A stretch of 8,769 bases of DNA from Chloroflexota bacterium (GTDB taxonomy: Bacteria; Chloroflexota; Dehalococcoidia; JACQGW01): contig JACQGW010000295.1 of assembly GCA_016199325.1 (NCBI GenBank), forward strand, positions 1 through 8,769. The letters are read 5' to 3'. Below are positions 1 through 6,210 of the stretch, one piece after another; position 1 is the first letter of the stretch, and each line of letters starts with the position of its first letter. Both the position numbers and the translations under genes were made by a program. The notes under the pieces were generated by a model. It was not told where the DNA came from. It ran no database searches and saw nothing but the letters and a program-made list of their open reading frames with translations.

Positions 1-185
1 TCGGCAGCTCGAACCCGGTCAACGTGACGCGGGCGACCCTGACGGCGCTCACCGCGCTGAAGAACCCCACGGCCGAGCGAGAGCGGCGGGCCGCGCTGAA
101 GGCGGCCGCCGAGCGGACGACCGAGCGACCGGAGCGACCGGAGCGCGGCCAGCGGGATCGCGGGGAGGTACGGGCCGGTGTCTAA
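1..185 (+). CDS. rpsE: 30S ribosomal protein S5, C-terminal part (5' truncated by window)
   Basis: The window opens inside this gene; the reading frame starts at base 3 and ends at the TAA at 183-185. About 60 residues remain. They begin GSSNPVNVTRATLTAL, which matches the end of the conserved C-terminal domain of S5 that helps form the decoding region of the small subunit. After the conserved ALKNP segment the protein has a charged, low-complexity tail rich in Arg and Glu with a repeated ERPERPER pattern, longer than the short tail of the E. coli protein. The last 8 bases overlap the start of rpmD, so the two are probably translationally coupled. The rpsE-rpmD-rplO-secY order is the standard spc operon order, which supports the call despite the truncation. 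Confidence 0.93.
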   Translation, partial: GSSNPVNVTRATLTALTALKNPTAERERRAALKAAAERTTERPERPERGQRDRGEVRAGV

Positions 186-405
186 GCTCAAGGTGACGTA
201 TGTGAAGAGTGCCATCGGCCACCGCCAGCGCCAGAAGGATACCATTCGGGCGCTCGGCCTCCGGCGACTGCACCAGACGGTGGAGCTGCCGGACAGCCCG
301 ATGATTCGCGGGATGATCTGCCACGTGCGGCATCTGGTGCGGTGGGAGCCGCTTGCGGCGGAGATGAGCGACGCCAACGAGGGAGCGACCAATGCAACTC
401 CATGA
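178..405 (+). CDS. rpmD: 50S ribosomal protein L30
   Basis: This gene encodes a 75-residue protein starting [20 protein letters not shown]. It shows the L30 pattern: a KLKVTYVKS first strand, an Ile-Gly-x-x-x-x-Gln-Lys turn, the [16 protein letters not shown] segment and a second strand around the [14 protein letters not shown] region. L30 binds 23S rRNA in the large subunit. Bacterial L30 is normally about 60 residues; the extra 15 or so form a short C-terminal tail. The start is GTG at 178, inside the end of rpsE, because the L30 N-terminus begins exactly there. The 3' end overlaps rplO by 14 nt (392-405). It lies between rpsE and rplO as in the standard spc operon. Confidence 0.95.
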   Translation: MSKLKVTYVKSAIGHRQRQKDTIRALGLRRLHQTVELPDSPMIRGMICHVRHLVRWEPLAAEMSDANEGATNATP

Positions 406-835
406 CCTGCGATCGCCGGCCGGCGCCCGCCGACCCAGGCGCCGCGTCGGCCGGGGCCACGGCAGCGGCCTCGTCAAGACGGCCGGGCGCGGCCAGAAGG
501 GGCAGAAGTCGCGCTCGGGTGGCGGCGTGCGCCCCGGCTTCGAGGGCGGCCAGCTCCCGCTCGTCCAGCGGCTGCCGTACAAGCGGGGGTTCACGAACAT
601 CTTCCGGACCGCCTATGAGGTGGTCAACGTCGGCGATCTGGCCAAGCGGTTCGAGCCCGGCACGGTCGTGACGCTGGCGCTGCTGCGCTCGGTGCGGCTG
701 GTCCGCACCAACGCGCCGGTGAAGATCCTGGCGCAGGGCGAGCTCGATCGGGCGCTGACCGTGCAGGCCAACGCGTTCTCGGCTGCCGCCAAGGAGAAGA
801 TCACGGCGGCCGGCGGGCAGGTCGAGGAGATCTAG
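392..835 (+). CDS. rplO: 50S ribosomal protein L15
   Basis: This gene encodes a 147-residue protein, the normal bacterial L15 length. The Gly/Arg-rich N-terminal extension that threads into the large subunit is clear: [20 protein letters not shown] (residues 24-43), followed by [26 protein letters not shown]. The C-terminal globular part ends in the usual [21 protein letters not shown] segment. The ATG at 392 lies within the end of rpmD and has a GGGAG Shine-Dalgarno-like sequence upstream (381-385). The TAG stop at 833-835 is followed directly by the secY ATG, with no spacer. L15 is a late-assembling 23S rRNA binder, and its position before secY is conserved in nearly all bacteria. Confidence 0.97.
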   Translation: MQLHDLRSPAGARRPRRRVGRGHGSGLVKTAGRGQKGQKSRSGGGVRPGFEGGQLPLVQRLPYKRGFTNIFRTAYEVVNVGDLAKRFEPGTVVTLALLRSVRLVRTNAPVKILAQGELDRALTVQANAFSAAAKEKITAAGGQVEEI

Positions 836-2137
836 ATGCTGCAGCTCCAACTGCTGAGTGCCGTCGTCAATGCGCTGCGGCTGCCGGACCTGCGGAGCAA
901 GCTGCTCTTCACCTTCGGCATGCTGATCATCTTCCGGTTCATCGCGCACGTGCCGCTCCCCGGCGTCGACCTGGTGGCGCTGCGCCGGCTCTTCGAGAGC
1001 AACCAGTTGCTCGGTATGCTCGACCTCTTCAGCGGCGGCGCCATGCGCAACCTGAGCGTCGCCGCGATGGGCGTCTACCCGTACATTACGTCGTCGATCA
1101 TCATGCAGCTCCTGGTGCCCATCATCCCGCGCCTGGAGGCGCTCTCCAAGGAGGGCGAGGCGGGGCGGAACAAGATCAACCAGTGGACCCACTGGATAAC
1201 CGTTCCCATCGCCGCGCTGCAGGCGTACGGCCAGTTGGCCGTGCTGAACCAGCAGAACGTGCTGCAGAACTTCGGGTTGGGGGGCGACAGCCTGGTGCCC
1301 ACACTCTCGATGATCATCAGCATGGTGGCTGGCACCATCTTGCTCGTCTGGATAGGCGAGCTGATCACCGAGCGCGGTATCGGCAATGGCGTCTCGATCA
1401 TCATCTTCGGTGGCATCGTGGCTGCCCTGCCGACAATGGTCGGCCAGATGTTCCTGACGGGGGGCAACGTCATCGGGATGGCGACCTTCGTCATCCTGGG
1501 TCTGGGCATGGTTGCCGCCATCGTGGTCTTCCAGGAGGCGCAGCGCCGGATTCCGGTCCAGTACGCCAAGCGGATTCGCGGCAATCGGATGTACGGCGGC
1601 CAGAGCACGCATATCCCGCTCAAGGTGAACAGCGCTGGCATGATCCCGCTCATCTTCGCGATGAGCATCATCATCTTCCCGGGGACGGTGGCGAGCTACT
1701 TCACCTACTCGTCGGTCGAATGGGTGGCGGCTGCGGCGAACTTCATCTACCGGATGTTCGACGCCAACGGGTTGATCTACTGGGGCATGTATTTCGTGCT
1801 GGTGGTGGGGTTCACGTTCTTCTACACGGTGGTGATCTTCCAGCAGCAGAACCTGGCGGAGAACCTCCAGAAGCACGGCGGCTTCATCCCGGGCATCCGG
1901 CCGGGCCGGCCGACCGGCGAATTCCTAACGCGCGTGCTGTTCCGAATCACCTGGGCGGGCGCGCTGTTCCTGGGGCTCGTGGCGATCGCGCCGTTCCTGG
2001 CCCGGAGCTTCACGAACGTGGCCGCGCTCCAACTGTCGAGCACCGGCTTGCTGATCGTCGTGGGCGTCGTGCTGGACACGATGCGCCAACTGGAGGCCCA
2101 GTTGCTCATGCGCCACTATGAGGGGTTCATTCGGTAG
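836..2137 (+). CDS. secY: Protein translocase channel subunit SecY
   Basis: This gene encodes a 433-residue polytopic membrane protein, the pore of the SecYEG translocon. The order of motifs is diagnostic: TM1 with FRFIAHVPLPGVD (33-45); the plug region around residues 60-75 (LGMLDLFSGGAMRNLS); MGVYPYITSSIIMQLL (78-93); TERGIGNGVSIIIFGGI (178-194); the cytosolic loop QRRIPVQYAKR (236-246); PLKVNSAGMIPLIFA (261-275); and the ribosome- and SecA-contacting loop GGFIPGIRPGRPT (348-360), before a tail ending LMRHYEGFIR. Ten transmembrane segments are expected and the hydrophobic stretches fit. Its ATG abuts the rplO stop, so it is probably coupled to L15 translation. It is the last gene of the tightly packed first block and is followed by an unusually long gap. 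I see no truncation or frameshift. Confidence 0.98.
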   Translation: MLQLQLLSAVVNALRLPDLRSKLLFTFGMLIIFRFIAHVPLPGVDLVALRRLFESNQLLGMLDLFSGGAMRNLSVAAMGVYPYITSSIIMQLLVPIIPRLEALSKEGEAGRNKINQWTHWITVPIAALQAYGQLAVLNQQNVLQNFGLGGDSLVPTLSMIISMVAGTILLVWIGELITERGIGNGVSIIIFGGIVAALPTMVGQMFLTGGNVIGMATFVILGLGMVAAIVVFQEAQRRIPVQYAKRIRGNRMYGGQSTHIPLKVNSAGMIPLIFAMSIIIFPGTVASYFTYSSVEWVAAAANFIYRMFDANGLIYWGMYFVLVVGFTFFYTVVIFQQQNLAENLQKHGGFIPGIRPGRPTGEFLTRVLFRITWAGALFLGLVAIAPFLARSFTNVAALQLSSTGLLIVVGVVLDTMRQLEAQLLMRHYEGFIR

Positions 2138-2147
2138 GTGAGGGAAC

Positions 2148-2248
2148 GTTCAGCAGTCAGCGGTTAGCAGTCAGCTTCCGGCGATGGCACCCGGGTCGGA
2201 CTTGCCGAGTCGTCACGCTCCTGACGGCTGGCGGCTGATCGCTGAACG
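2148..2248. repeat. Imperfect inverted repeat with 7-bp unit arms between secY and adk
   Basis: The secY-adk gap (2138-2290) contains two arms that can pair. The outer 7 bp are exact (gttcagc at 2148-2154 against gctgaac at 2241-2247). An extension, 2155-2175 against 2221-2240, pairs over most positions with some mismatches. The left arm reads as heptads that each end in agc (gttcagc, agtcagc, ggttagc, agtcagc). The right arm is a diverged complement with similar spacing. The central loop (2176-2220) shows no recognisable gene or motif. No T-run follows, so it does not look like a standard intrinsic terminator. It may be a dispersed repeat element or an RNA-processing or stability hairpin; function is unknown. 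Confidence 0.6.
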
Positions 2249-2269
2249 CTAAAAGGGAACGCCTTCTCC

Positions 2270-2299
2270 TTGACACGGGGAGCGCGAAAAGTGTACATT
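2270..2299 (+). promoter_or_regulatory. Promoter-like TTGACA / TACATT pair at the start of adk
   Basis: A perfect -35 consensus TTGACA (2270-2275) is followed after 18 nt by TACATT (2294-2299), which matches the -10 consensus TATAAT at 4 of 6 positions. This AT-rich patch stands out from the surrounding GC-rich DNA and lies just downstream of the long secY-adk gap. A transcript from it would start near 2306, inside the adk coding region, so it would serve map and the genes after it rather than full-length adk. This is sequence resemblance only. Confidence 0.4.
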
Positions 2300-2941
2300 G
2301 TATTGTTGGGCGCTCCGGGCGCCGGCAAGGGAACGCAGGCCACGGTGCTGGCGCAGCGGCTCAGCCTGGCGCACGTAGCCTCAGGAGATCTCTTCCGGGA
2401 GCACCTCCGCCAGGGAACCGCGCTGGGTCAGTTGGCGAAATCGTACATGGAGCGCGGGGCGCTCGTGCCGGACGACGTAACGGTCCGCATGGTGCTGGAG
2501 CGGCTCGGGCAGCCGGACGCCGAGCGAGGCGCCATCCTGGATGGGTTTCCCCGGACGGTGGCACAGGCGGAGGCGCTCGATCAGGCGTTGGCGCGTGGAG
2601 CGAGGAGCGTCGACGCGGCGGTCCTCGTCGACGTGAGCTCGGCGGAGATTGTGCGCCGGCTGTCGGCGCGCCGCGTGTGCAGTCGCTGTCAGACGCCACA
2701 CAACCTGGTGGAGCACCCGCCGCAGCAGGCCGGCCTGTGCGACCGGTGCGGCGGTGAGCTGGTGCAGCGGCCGGACGACCGCCCGGAGACCGTGTCCAGG
2801 CGGCTGGAGGTCTACGAGCGTGAGACCGCGCCGCTCGTCGCGTACTACGCGCGGCAGGGCAAGCTTCATCAGGTCAACGGCGAACAGCCCGTCGAGCAGG
2901 TGACGGAGGAGCTCCTGGCTACCGTGCAGCAGGTTGCGTAG
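2291..2941 (+). CDS. adk: Adenylate kinase (zinc-lid type)
   Basis: The gene encodes a 216-residue enzyme for AMP + ATP = 2 ADP in the cytoplasm. The P-loop GAPGAGKGT is at residues 7-15. The AMP-binding segment has ASGDLFREHL (about 30-39), and DGFPRT (84-89) is the conserved AMP/Arg motif. The lid (about 120-160) carries four cysteines as CSRC (130-133) and CDRC (150-153), the zinc-stapled lid of Gram-positive and many thermophilic enzymes. The arginine-rich RPDDRPETVSRRLEVY follows. I chose the GTG at 2291: it has GGGGAG 8 nt upstream and gives the family's usual short N-terminus (YIVLLGAPG). A TTG at 2270 would add seven residues. The gene comes between secY and map, a conserved order. 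The stop is 17 nt before map. Confidence 0.96.
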   Translation: MYIVLLGAPGAGKGTQATVLAQRLSLAHVASGDLFREHLRQGTALGQLAKSYMERGALVPDDVTVRMVLERLGQPDAERGAILDGFPRTVAQAEALDQALARGARSVDAAVLVDVSSAEIVRRLSARRVCSRCQTPHNLVEHPPQQAGLCDRCGGELVQRPDDRPETVSRRLEVYERETAPLVAYYARQGKLHQVNGEQPVEQVTEELLATVQQVA

Positions 2942-2958
2942 GGGCGCCAGGGAGCAGC

Positions 2959-3708
2959 ATGCCGATCATTCTCAAGTCGCGCCAGGAGATCGCGCTGATG
3001 CGCGATGCCGGCCGGCTCCTGGCGGAGGTCTGCGGGCTGTTGGTGGCAAAAGTCCGGCCGGGGATCACGACGGAGGATCTCGACCGGCACGTCGAACGGC
3101 TGATTCGTGAACGCGGGGCGATCCCCTCGTTCAAGGGGTATCGCGGCTATCCGGCATCGGTCTGTGTCTCGGTCAACGAGCAGGTGGTTCACGGGATTCC
3201 GGGGAAGCGGATCCTGCGGGAGGGCGACATCGTCGGACTGGACCTGGGGCTGATTCATCGGGCCTATCAGGCCGACATGGCGGTGACGGTGGGCGTTGGT
3301 CAGATTGCGCCCGAGGCGCAACGGCTCATCGACGCGACGGCTGGGGCGCTCCAGGCCGGCATCGACGCGGCCCGGGAGGGCAATCACGTCGGAGACATCG
3401 GCGCGGCGATCCAGCAACACGCCGAGGCGCACGGTTATTCGGTGGTTCGGGAATACGTCGGGCATGGGATTGGCAGACAGATGCACGAAGATCCCCAGGT
3501 GCCCAACTACGGGCGGCCCGGCCAGGGGCCGAAGCTCCGGCGCGGCATCGTACTGGCGCTGGAACCGATGGTCAACATGGGCGACTGGCGGACGCGTGTC
3601 GAACCCGATCAGTGGACGGTGGTCACCCTGGATGGCAGCCTTTCGGCGCATTTCGAGCACACCATCGCCCTGACCGACGACGGAACACAGATCCTGACTC
3701 GCCCTTAG
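2959..3708 (+). CDS. map: Type I methionine aminopeptidase
   Basis: This gene encodes a 249-residue pita-bread-fold peptidase that removes the initiator methionine from nascent proteins at the ribosome. All five metal ligands can be placed: Asp95 (VGLDLG), Asp106 (QADMA), His169 (YVGHGIG), Glu202 (LALEPM) and Glu233 (HFEHT). The substrate-contacting His78 (VVHGIPG) and His176 (RQMHEDP) are also present. Length matches short type Ia enzymes, with no N-terminal zinc finger or SH3 linker extension. The ATG at 2959 has GGGAG-like bases upstream (2950-2954) and gives the usual IxLKSxxEIxxMRxAG start. It lies between adk and infA as in many Gram-positive and Chloroflexota spc clusters. The stop is 8 nt before infA, so co-transcription is very likely. 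Confidence 0.97.
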   Translation: MPIILKSRQEIALMRDAGRLLAEVCGLLVAKVRPGITTEDLDRHVERLIRERGAIPSFKGYRGYPASVCVSVNEQVVHGIPGKRILREGDIVGLDLGLIHRAYQADMAVTVGVGQIAPEAQRLIDATAGALQAGIDAAREGNHVGDIGAAIQQHAEAHGYSVVREYVGHGIGRQMHEDPQVPNYGRPGQGPKLRRGIVLALEPMVNMGDWRTRVEPDQWTVVTLDGSLSAHFEHTIALTDDGTQILTRP

Positions 3709-3716
3709 GGGATGTT

Positions 3717-3935
3717 ATGCCCAAAAAGGAAGCGATCGAAGTCGAGGGGACCGTCATGGAAGCGCTGCCGAACGCGATGTTTCGGGTGGAGCTTCCGAAC
3801 AAGCACAAGGTGCTGGCGCACGTCTCCGGGAAGATCCGTCTGCATTTCATCAAGATCCTGCCGGGCGATCGGGTGCTGGTCGAGCTGTCGCCCTACGATC
3901 TCAGCCGGGGCCGGATCACCTACCGATTCAAGTAG
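3717..3935 (+). CDS. infA: Translation initiation factor IF-1
   Basis: This gene encodes a 72-residue single OB-fold protein, exactly the normal IF-1 length. IF-1 occupies the A site of the 30S subunit during initiation and assists IF-2 and IF-3. The sequence follows the family closely: [20 protein letters not shown], then [20 protein letters not shown], and a typical end [15 protein letters not shown]. The ATG at 3717 follows AGGGGA (3707-3712), which overlaps the map stop codon. A second ATG at 3712 is out of frame. The close linkage map-infA-rpmJ-rpsM is widely conserved. Confidence 0.97.
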   Translation: MPKKEAIEVEGTVMEALPNAMFRVELPNKHKVLAHVSGKIRLHFIKILPGDRVLVELSPYDLSRGRITYRFK

Positions 3936-3947
3936 GAGCGAGCACGG

Positions 3948-4061
3948 ATGAAAGTCCAAGCGTCGGTGAAGCCGCGCTGTGAGAACTGCAAAGTGATCCG
4001 GCGGCGCGGCGTGGTCATGATCATTTGCACGAATCCGAAGCATAAGCAGAAACAGGGGTAG
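3948..4061 (+). CDS. rpmJ: 50S ribosomal protein L36 (zinc-binding form)
   Basis: A 37-residue ORF, short enough to be missed by ORF callers with a length cut-off, begins [11 protein letters not shown] and ends HKQKQG. It carries the complete zinc ribbon of the C+ form of L36: Cys11 and Cys14 (CENC), Cys27 and His32 (CTNPKH). L36 is the smallest large-subunit protein and binds 23S rRNA near the GTPase-associated region. Length is right for the family (37-38 residues). The ATG at 3948 is preceded by TAGGAG, which overlaps the infA stop codon, at a 9-nt spacing. It sits between infA and rpsM, its conserved place. Confidence 0.97.
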   Translation: MKVQASVKPRCENCKVIRRRGVVMIICTNPKHKQKQG

Positions 4062-4068
4062 GCAGACG

Positions 4069-4126
4069 GGTTTCTGGTTTCTGGTTAGAGAAGGTGCTCG
4101 CCTCCCCTAACCAGAAACCAGAAACC
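4069..4126. repeat. Perfect 20-bp inverted repeat with heptad arms between rpmJ and rpsM
   Basis: The arms ggtttctggtttctggttag (4069-4088) and its exact reverse complement (4107-4126) are separated by an 18-nt loop (4089-4106). Each arm contains ggtttct twice in tandem, a 7-bp period. The repeat fills most of the 82-nt rpmJ-rpsM gap and is AT-richer than its surroundings. The stem would be very stable in RNA, but there is no T-tract after it and the operon continues, so it is unlikely to be a plain terminator. It resembles a small dispersed hairpin repeat inserted in a tolerated site; that is inference. Confidence 0.85.
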
Positions 4127-4139
4127 TTCGTGAAGGAGG
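4125..4139 (+). promoter_or_regulatory. rpsM Shine-Dalgarno with a possible sequestering hairpin
   Basis: AAGGAGG at 4133-4139 is a near-perfect ribosome binding site, 4 nt before the GTG of rpsM, and it decides that start. The bases just upstream, ccttc (4125-4129), can pair with gaagg (4132-4136) and cover its first half, although the loop would be very tight. The first two bases of ccttc are also the last two of the 20-bp repeat arm, so the two structures compete. Confidence 0.5.
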
Positions 4140-4143
4140 TATC

Positions 4144-4527
4144 GTGGCTCGGATCGCTGGAGTGGACATTCCTCGGGACAAGCACGTCAACGTATCGCTC
4201 CGGTACTTGTACGGGATCGGGCCGACGCTGGCGAATCGGATCGTCGCTCGGGCCGGGGTGAAGCCGACAACGCGCGTCAAGGATCTGACGGAAGAAGAGG
4301 TCAACCGGCTGCGGGAGATCGTCGACCGGGAATACAAGGTTGAGGGCGACCTGCGCCGTGAAGTGAACCTGAACATCAAGCGATTGATCGAGATCGGCTC
4401 GTACCGCGGGCTTCGGCATCGGCGCAACCTGCCGGTGCGGGGCCAGCGGACCCGCACCAACGCCCGAACGAGGCGCGGACCGCGGAAGACGGTGGCCGGC
4501 CGGCGGAAGGCGACGGCGAAGAAGTAG
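4144..4527 (+). CDS. rpsM: 30S ribosomal protein S13
   Basis: This gene encodes a 127-residue protein beginning [20 protein letters not shown], the invariant S13 N-terminus. The helix-two-turn-helix region [19 protein letters not shown] and the basic tail [30 protein letters not shown] are typical. S13 sits in the head of the 30S subunit and contacts L5 and P-site tRNA through its tail. Length is slightly above E. coli (118), owing to a Lys/Arg-rich C-terminus. The start is GTG at 4144, supported by the strong AAGGAGG upstream and by homology. In E. coli the leader of this gene is the target of S4 autorepression; here S4 is not in the cluster and the leader is occupied by a 20-bp inverted repeat. 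Confidence 0.98.
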   Translation: MARIAGVDIPRDKHVNVSLRYLYGIGPTLANRIVARAGVKPTTRVKDLTEEEVNRLREIVDREYKVEGDLRREVNLNIKRLIEIGSYRGLRHRRNLPVRGQRTRTNARTRRGPRKTVAGRRKATAKK

Positions 4528-4559
4528 GGACAGCGTTGTCCCCACATGACGTATGACGT
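4527..4559 (+). other. Small hairpin and 7-bp duplication between rpsM and rpsK
   Basis: The 43-nt gap holds two structures. First, gggacagcgttgtccc (4527-4542) is a perfect 6-bp stem with a GCGT loop, beginning on the last base of the rpsM stop codon. Second, atgacgt occurs twice in tandem (4546-4552 and 4553-4559). The rpsK Shine-Dalgarno AAGGA (4560-4564) follows directly. There is no T-tract, so the hairpin is not a standard terminator. Possible roles are RNA processing or setting the S13/S11 ratio, but nothing in the sequence shows this. Confidence 0.6.
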
Positions 4560-4570
4560 AAGGATGCACG

Positions 4571-4972
4571 ATGGCAGAAAAGCGAAGACCTCAGGTACGA
4601 GCGCGCCGGCGCGAGCGCAAGATCGTGCCGCGCGGGCGGGCCTTTGTTCAGTCGACGTTTAACAACACGGTCATCACCATCACCGACTCGGTGGGCAACG
4701 TGGTGACGTGGGGAAGCGCCGGCAGTACGGGCTTCAAAGGATCGCGCAAGAGCACGCCCTACGCCGCCCAGGTGGCCGCCGAGGGCACCGCGCGGAAGGC
4801 GATGGATCAGTACGGGATGCGTCTGGTCGACGTGTTTGTCAAGGGACCGGGCAGCGGCCGCGAAGCCGCCATTCGGGCGCTGCAGGCGGCCGGCCTTCAG
4901 GTGAACTCGATTACCGATGTGACGCCGATTCCCCACAATGGGTGCCGACCACCAAAGCGGCGGCGTGTCTAA
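4571..4972 (+). CDS. rpsK: 30S ribosomal protein S11
   Basis: This gene encodes a 133-residue protein, close to the family norm of about 129. After a basic N-terminus ([20 protein letters not shown]) come the S11 motifs [52 protein letters not shown] and [20 protein letters not shown]. The end [20 protein letters not shown] is nearly invariant in bacteria. S11 binds 16S rRNA in the platform, near the E-site region. The ATG at 4571 has AAGGA 6 nt upstream. In most bacteria rpsD follows; here the next gene is rpoA. Confidence 0.98.
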   Translation: MAEKRRPQVRARRRERKIVPRGRAFVQSTFNNTVITITDSVGNVVTWGSAGSTGFKGSRKSTPYAAQVAAEGTARKAMDQYGMRLVDVFVKGPGSGREAAIRALQAAGLQVNSITDVTPIPHNGCRPPKRRRV

Positions 4973-5000
4973 CGACGATCCCGGAACCCCGTTGCCCATT

Positions 5001-5028
5001 CGGCGCCCTCCAGCGTAGCAGGGCGCCG
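5001..5028. other. GC-rich 9-bp hairpin in the rpsK-rpoA gap
   Basis: The 91-nt gap between rpsK and rpoA (4973-5063) contains cggcgccct (5001-5009), which pairs perfectly with agggcgccg (5020-5028) around a 10-nt loop. A run of T does not follow, so intrinsic termination is not supported. The hairpin lies where rpsD is found in the standard alpha operon; no remnant of an S4 reading frame is visible in the gap. It could act in RNA processing or weak attenuation ahead of rpoA. Confidence 0.6.
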
Positions 5029-5063
5029 TTGGCGCGTCGGTACGCCCGTAAGGAGGCGAGACA

Positions 5064-6170
5064 TTGTTGGAACTGGTTTTGCCCAAGATTGAGTGCTCGG
5101 AAAGCTCGGAAACCTACGGTCGCTTCGTCATCGAGCCGCTGGAAGCCGGCTTCGGCCTGACGCTCGGCAATGCGCTGCGCCGCGTGCTGCTCAGCTCGCT
5201 GCAGGGGACGGCCATCACGTCGGTCAAGATCGATGGCGTGCAACACGAATTCTCGAGCATCCCCAGCGTCCGGGAAGACACGACTGAGTTCCTGCTGAAC
5301 GCCAAAGCGATTCGTCTGCGCTCCTATGCCGATCGGCCCGCCAAGCTCACGCTCGACGTCTCCGGCCAGCGCGATGTGCGGGCGGGTGACGTCATGGCTC
5401 CGGCCGACCTCGAGGTGGTCAACCCCGAGCAGCACCTGGCGACGCTCGACTCGGCCGACGCCCGGCTGACCGTCGAGTTCACCGTCGAGCGTGGCAAGGG
5501 CTATCTGCCGGCCGGCAGTCGAGAGGGCTTGCCCATCGGCGTCATTCCGGTCGACGCCATCTTCACCCCGACGCGAAAAGTCAACTATCGCGTCGAGCAT
5601 ACGCGCATCGGTCAGGTAACGAACTACGACCGACTCATTCTGGAAGTCTGGACCGATGGGACCATGACCCCTCAGGAAGCGGTCAGTCAGAGCAGCAAGA
5701 TCCTCGTCGGACTGCTGAATCTGTTCACCGACCTGGCCAAGGCCGGGCCGGGGCCCGTTCGAGTCCAGCCGGCGGGAGGCGGCATTCCGAAGGATGTCTA
5801 CAACACGCCGATTGAGGAGCTCGACCTCTCGGTCCGGGCCTACAACTGCCTGAAGCGAAGCGGCATCACGAAAGTGGGCCAGGTGCTCGACATGACCGAG
5901 GATGACCTCCTGGCCGTGCGGAACTTCGGCCGGAAGTCGCTCGACGAGCTCCGTGAGCGGCTGGAGGCCAAGGGGTTCTTGCAGATGGCCGCTGGCTCCC
6001 CCCTCGTCGAGAGCTTCGACCGGGCGGCCACAGGCGCTGCTCCTCCAAGCCAACTGGACGAAGAGGGGTTTGCCACAGCTCGGCTGTCGCCCGGCGACCT
6101 GGACGAAGAGGATGAAGAGGACGAGGAGTCCCCGGAAGAGGCGGAAGAAGAGGCCTCAGAGACGTACTGA
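5064..6170 (+). CDS. rpoA: DNA-directed RNA polymerase subunit alpha, with acidic C-terminal tail
   Basis: This gene encodes a 368-residue alpha subunit, whose dimer seeds polymerase assembly. The N-terminal domain shows ETYGRFVIEPLEAGFGLTLG and NALRRVLLSS (36-45), the beta/beta-prime contact region. The second half has LILEVWTDGTMTPQEAV. The C-terminal domain (about 250-305) reads EELDLSVRAYNCLKRSGI and LLAVRNFGRKSLDELRERL; Arg258 corresponds to the DNA-contacting Arg265 of E. coli. Typical alphas are 310-330 residues. The extra length is a linker plus an acidic tail (345-366, 16 of 22 residues Asp or Glu). The TTG at 5064 is chosen because AGGAGG (5051-5056) is 7 nt away and the family begins (M)LELVLPKIE; a second TTG at 5067 is less well spaced. 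It is followed by rplQ after 40 nt. Confidence 0.97.
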   Translation: MLELVLPKIECSESSETYGRFVIEPLEAGFGLTLGNALRRVLLSSLQGTAITSVKIDGVQHEFSSIPSVREDTTEFLLNAKAIRLRSYADRPAKLTLDVSGQRDVRAGDVMAPADLEVVNPEQHLATLDSADARLTVEFTVERGKGYLPAGSREGLPIGVIPVDAIFTPTRKVNYRVEHTRIGQVTNYDRLILEVWTDGTMTPQEAVSQSSKILVGLLNLFTDLAKAGPGPVRVQPAGGGIPKDVYNTPIEELDLSVRAYNCLKRSGITKVGQVLDMTEDDLLAVRNFGRKSLDELRERLEAKGFLQMAAGSPLVESFDRAATGAAPPSQLDEEGFATARLSPGDLDEEDEEDEESPEEAEEEASETY

Positions 6171-6210
6171 CGGGCGATCGGGGCCCCCGACGCCAACCGA
6201 GGAGGAGACC

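Noticed and set aside
188..1876. 562-codon open frame on the minus strand
   Set aside because: It lies antisense to rpmD, rplO and most of secY, whose proteins are unmistakable. Its translation is rich in His, Arg and Asp with no recognisable domain, as expected opposite a GC-rich membrane-protein gene.
1183..2121. 312-codon plus-strand open frame in another frame of secY
   Set aside because: It overlaps the conserved SecY frame; its composition (Arg, Gly, Ala, His, Asp-rich) is typical of an out-of-frame reading.
2270..2290. Adenylate kinase starting at TTG 2270
   Set aside because: It would add seven residues (MTRGARK) absent from the family. GTG 2291 has a better-spaced GGGGAG site and the usual N-terminus.
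3712..3951. ATG at 3712 opening a 79-codon frame over infA
   Set aside because: It is out of frame with the complete, canonical IF-1 that starts at ATG 3717.
4069..4126. Intrinsic transcription terminator
   Set aside because: The stem is strong, but no T-tract follows and the conserved operon continues directly with rpsM. The same applies to the hairpins at 2148-2248, 4527-4542 and 5001-5028.
4911..6053. 380-codon open frame on the minus strand
   Set aside because: It is antisense to the end of rpsK and to rpoA. The translation shows no family pattern and is explained by high GC content reducing stop codons.
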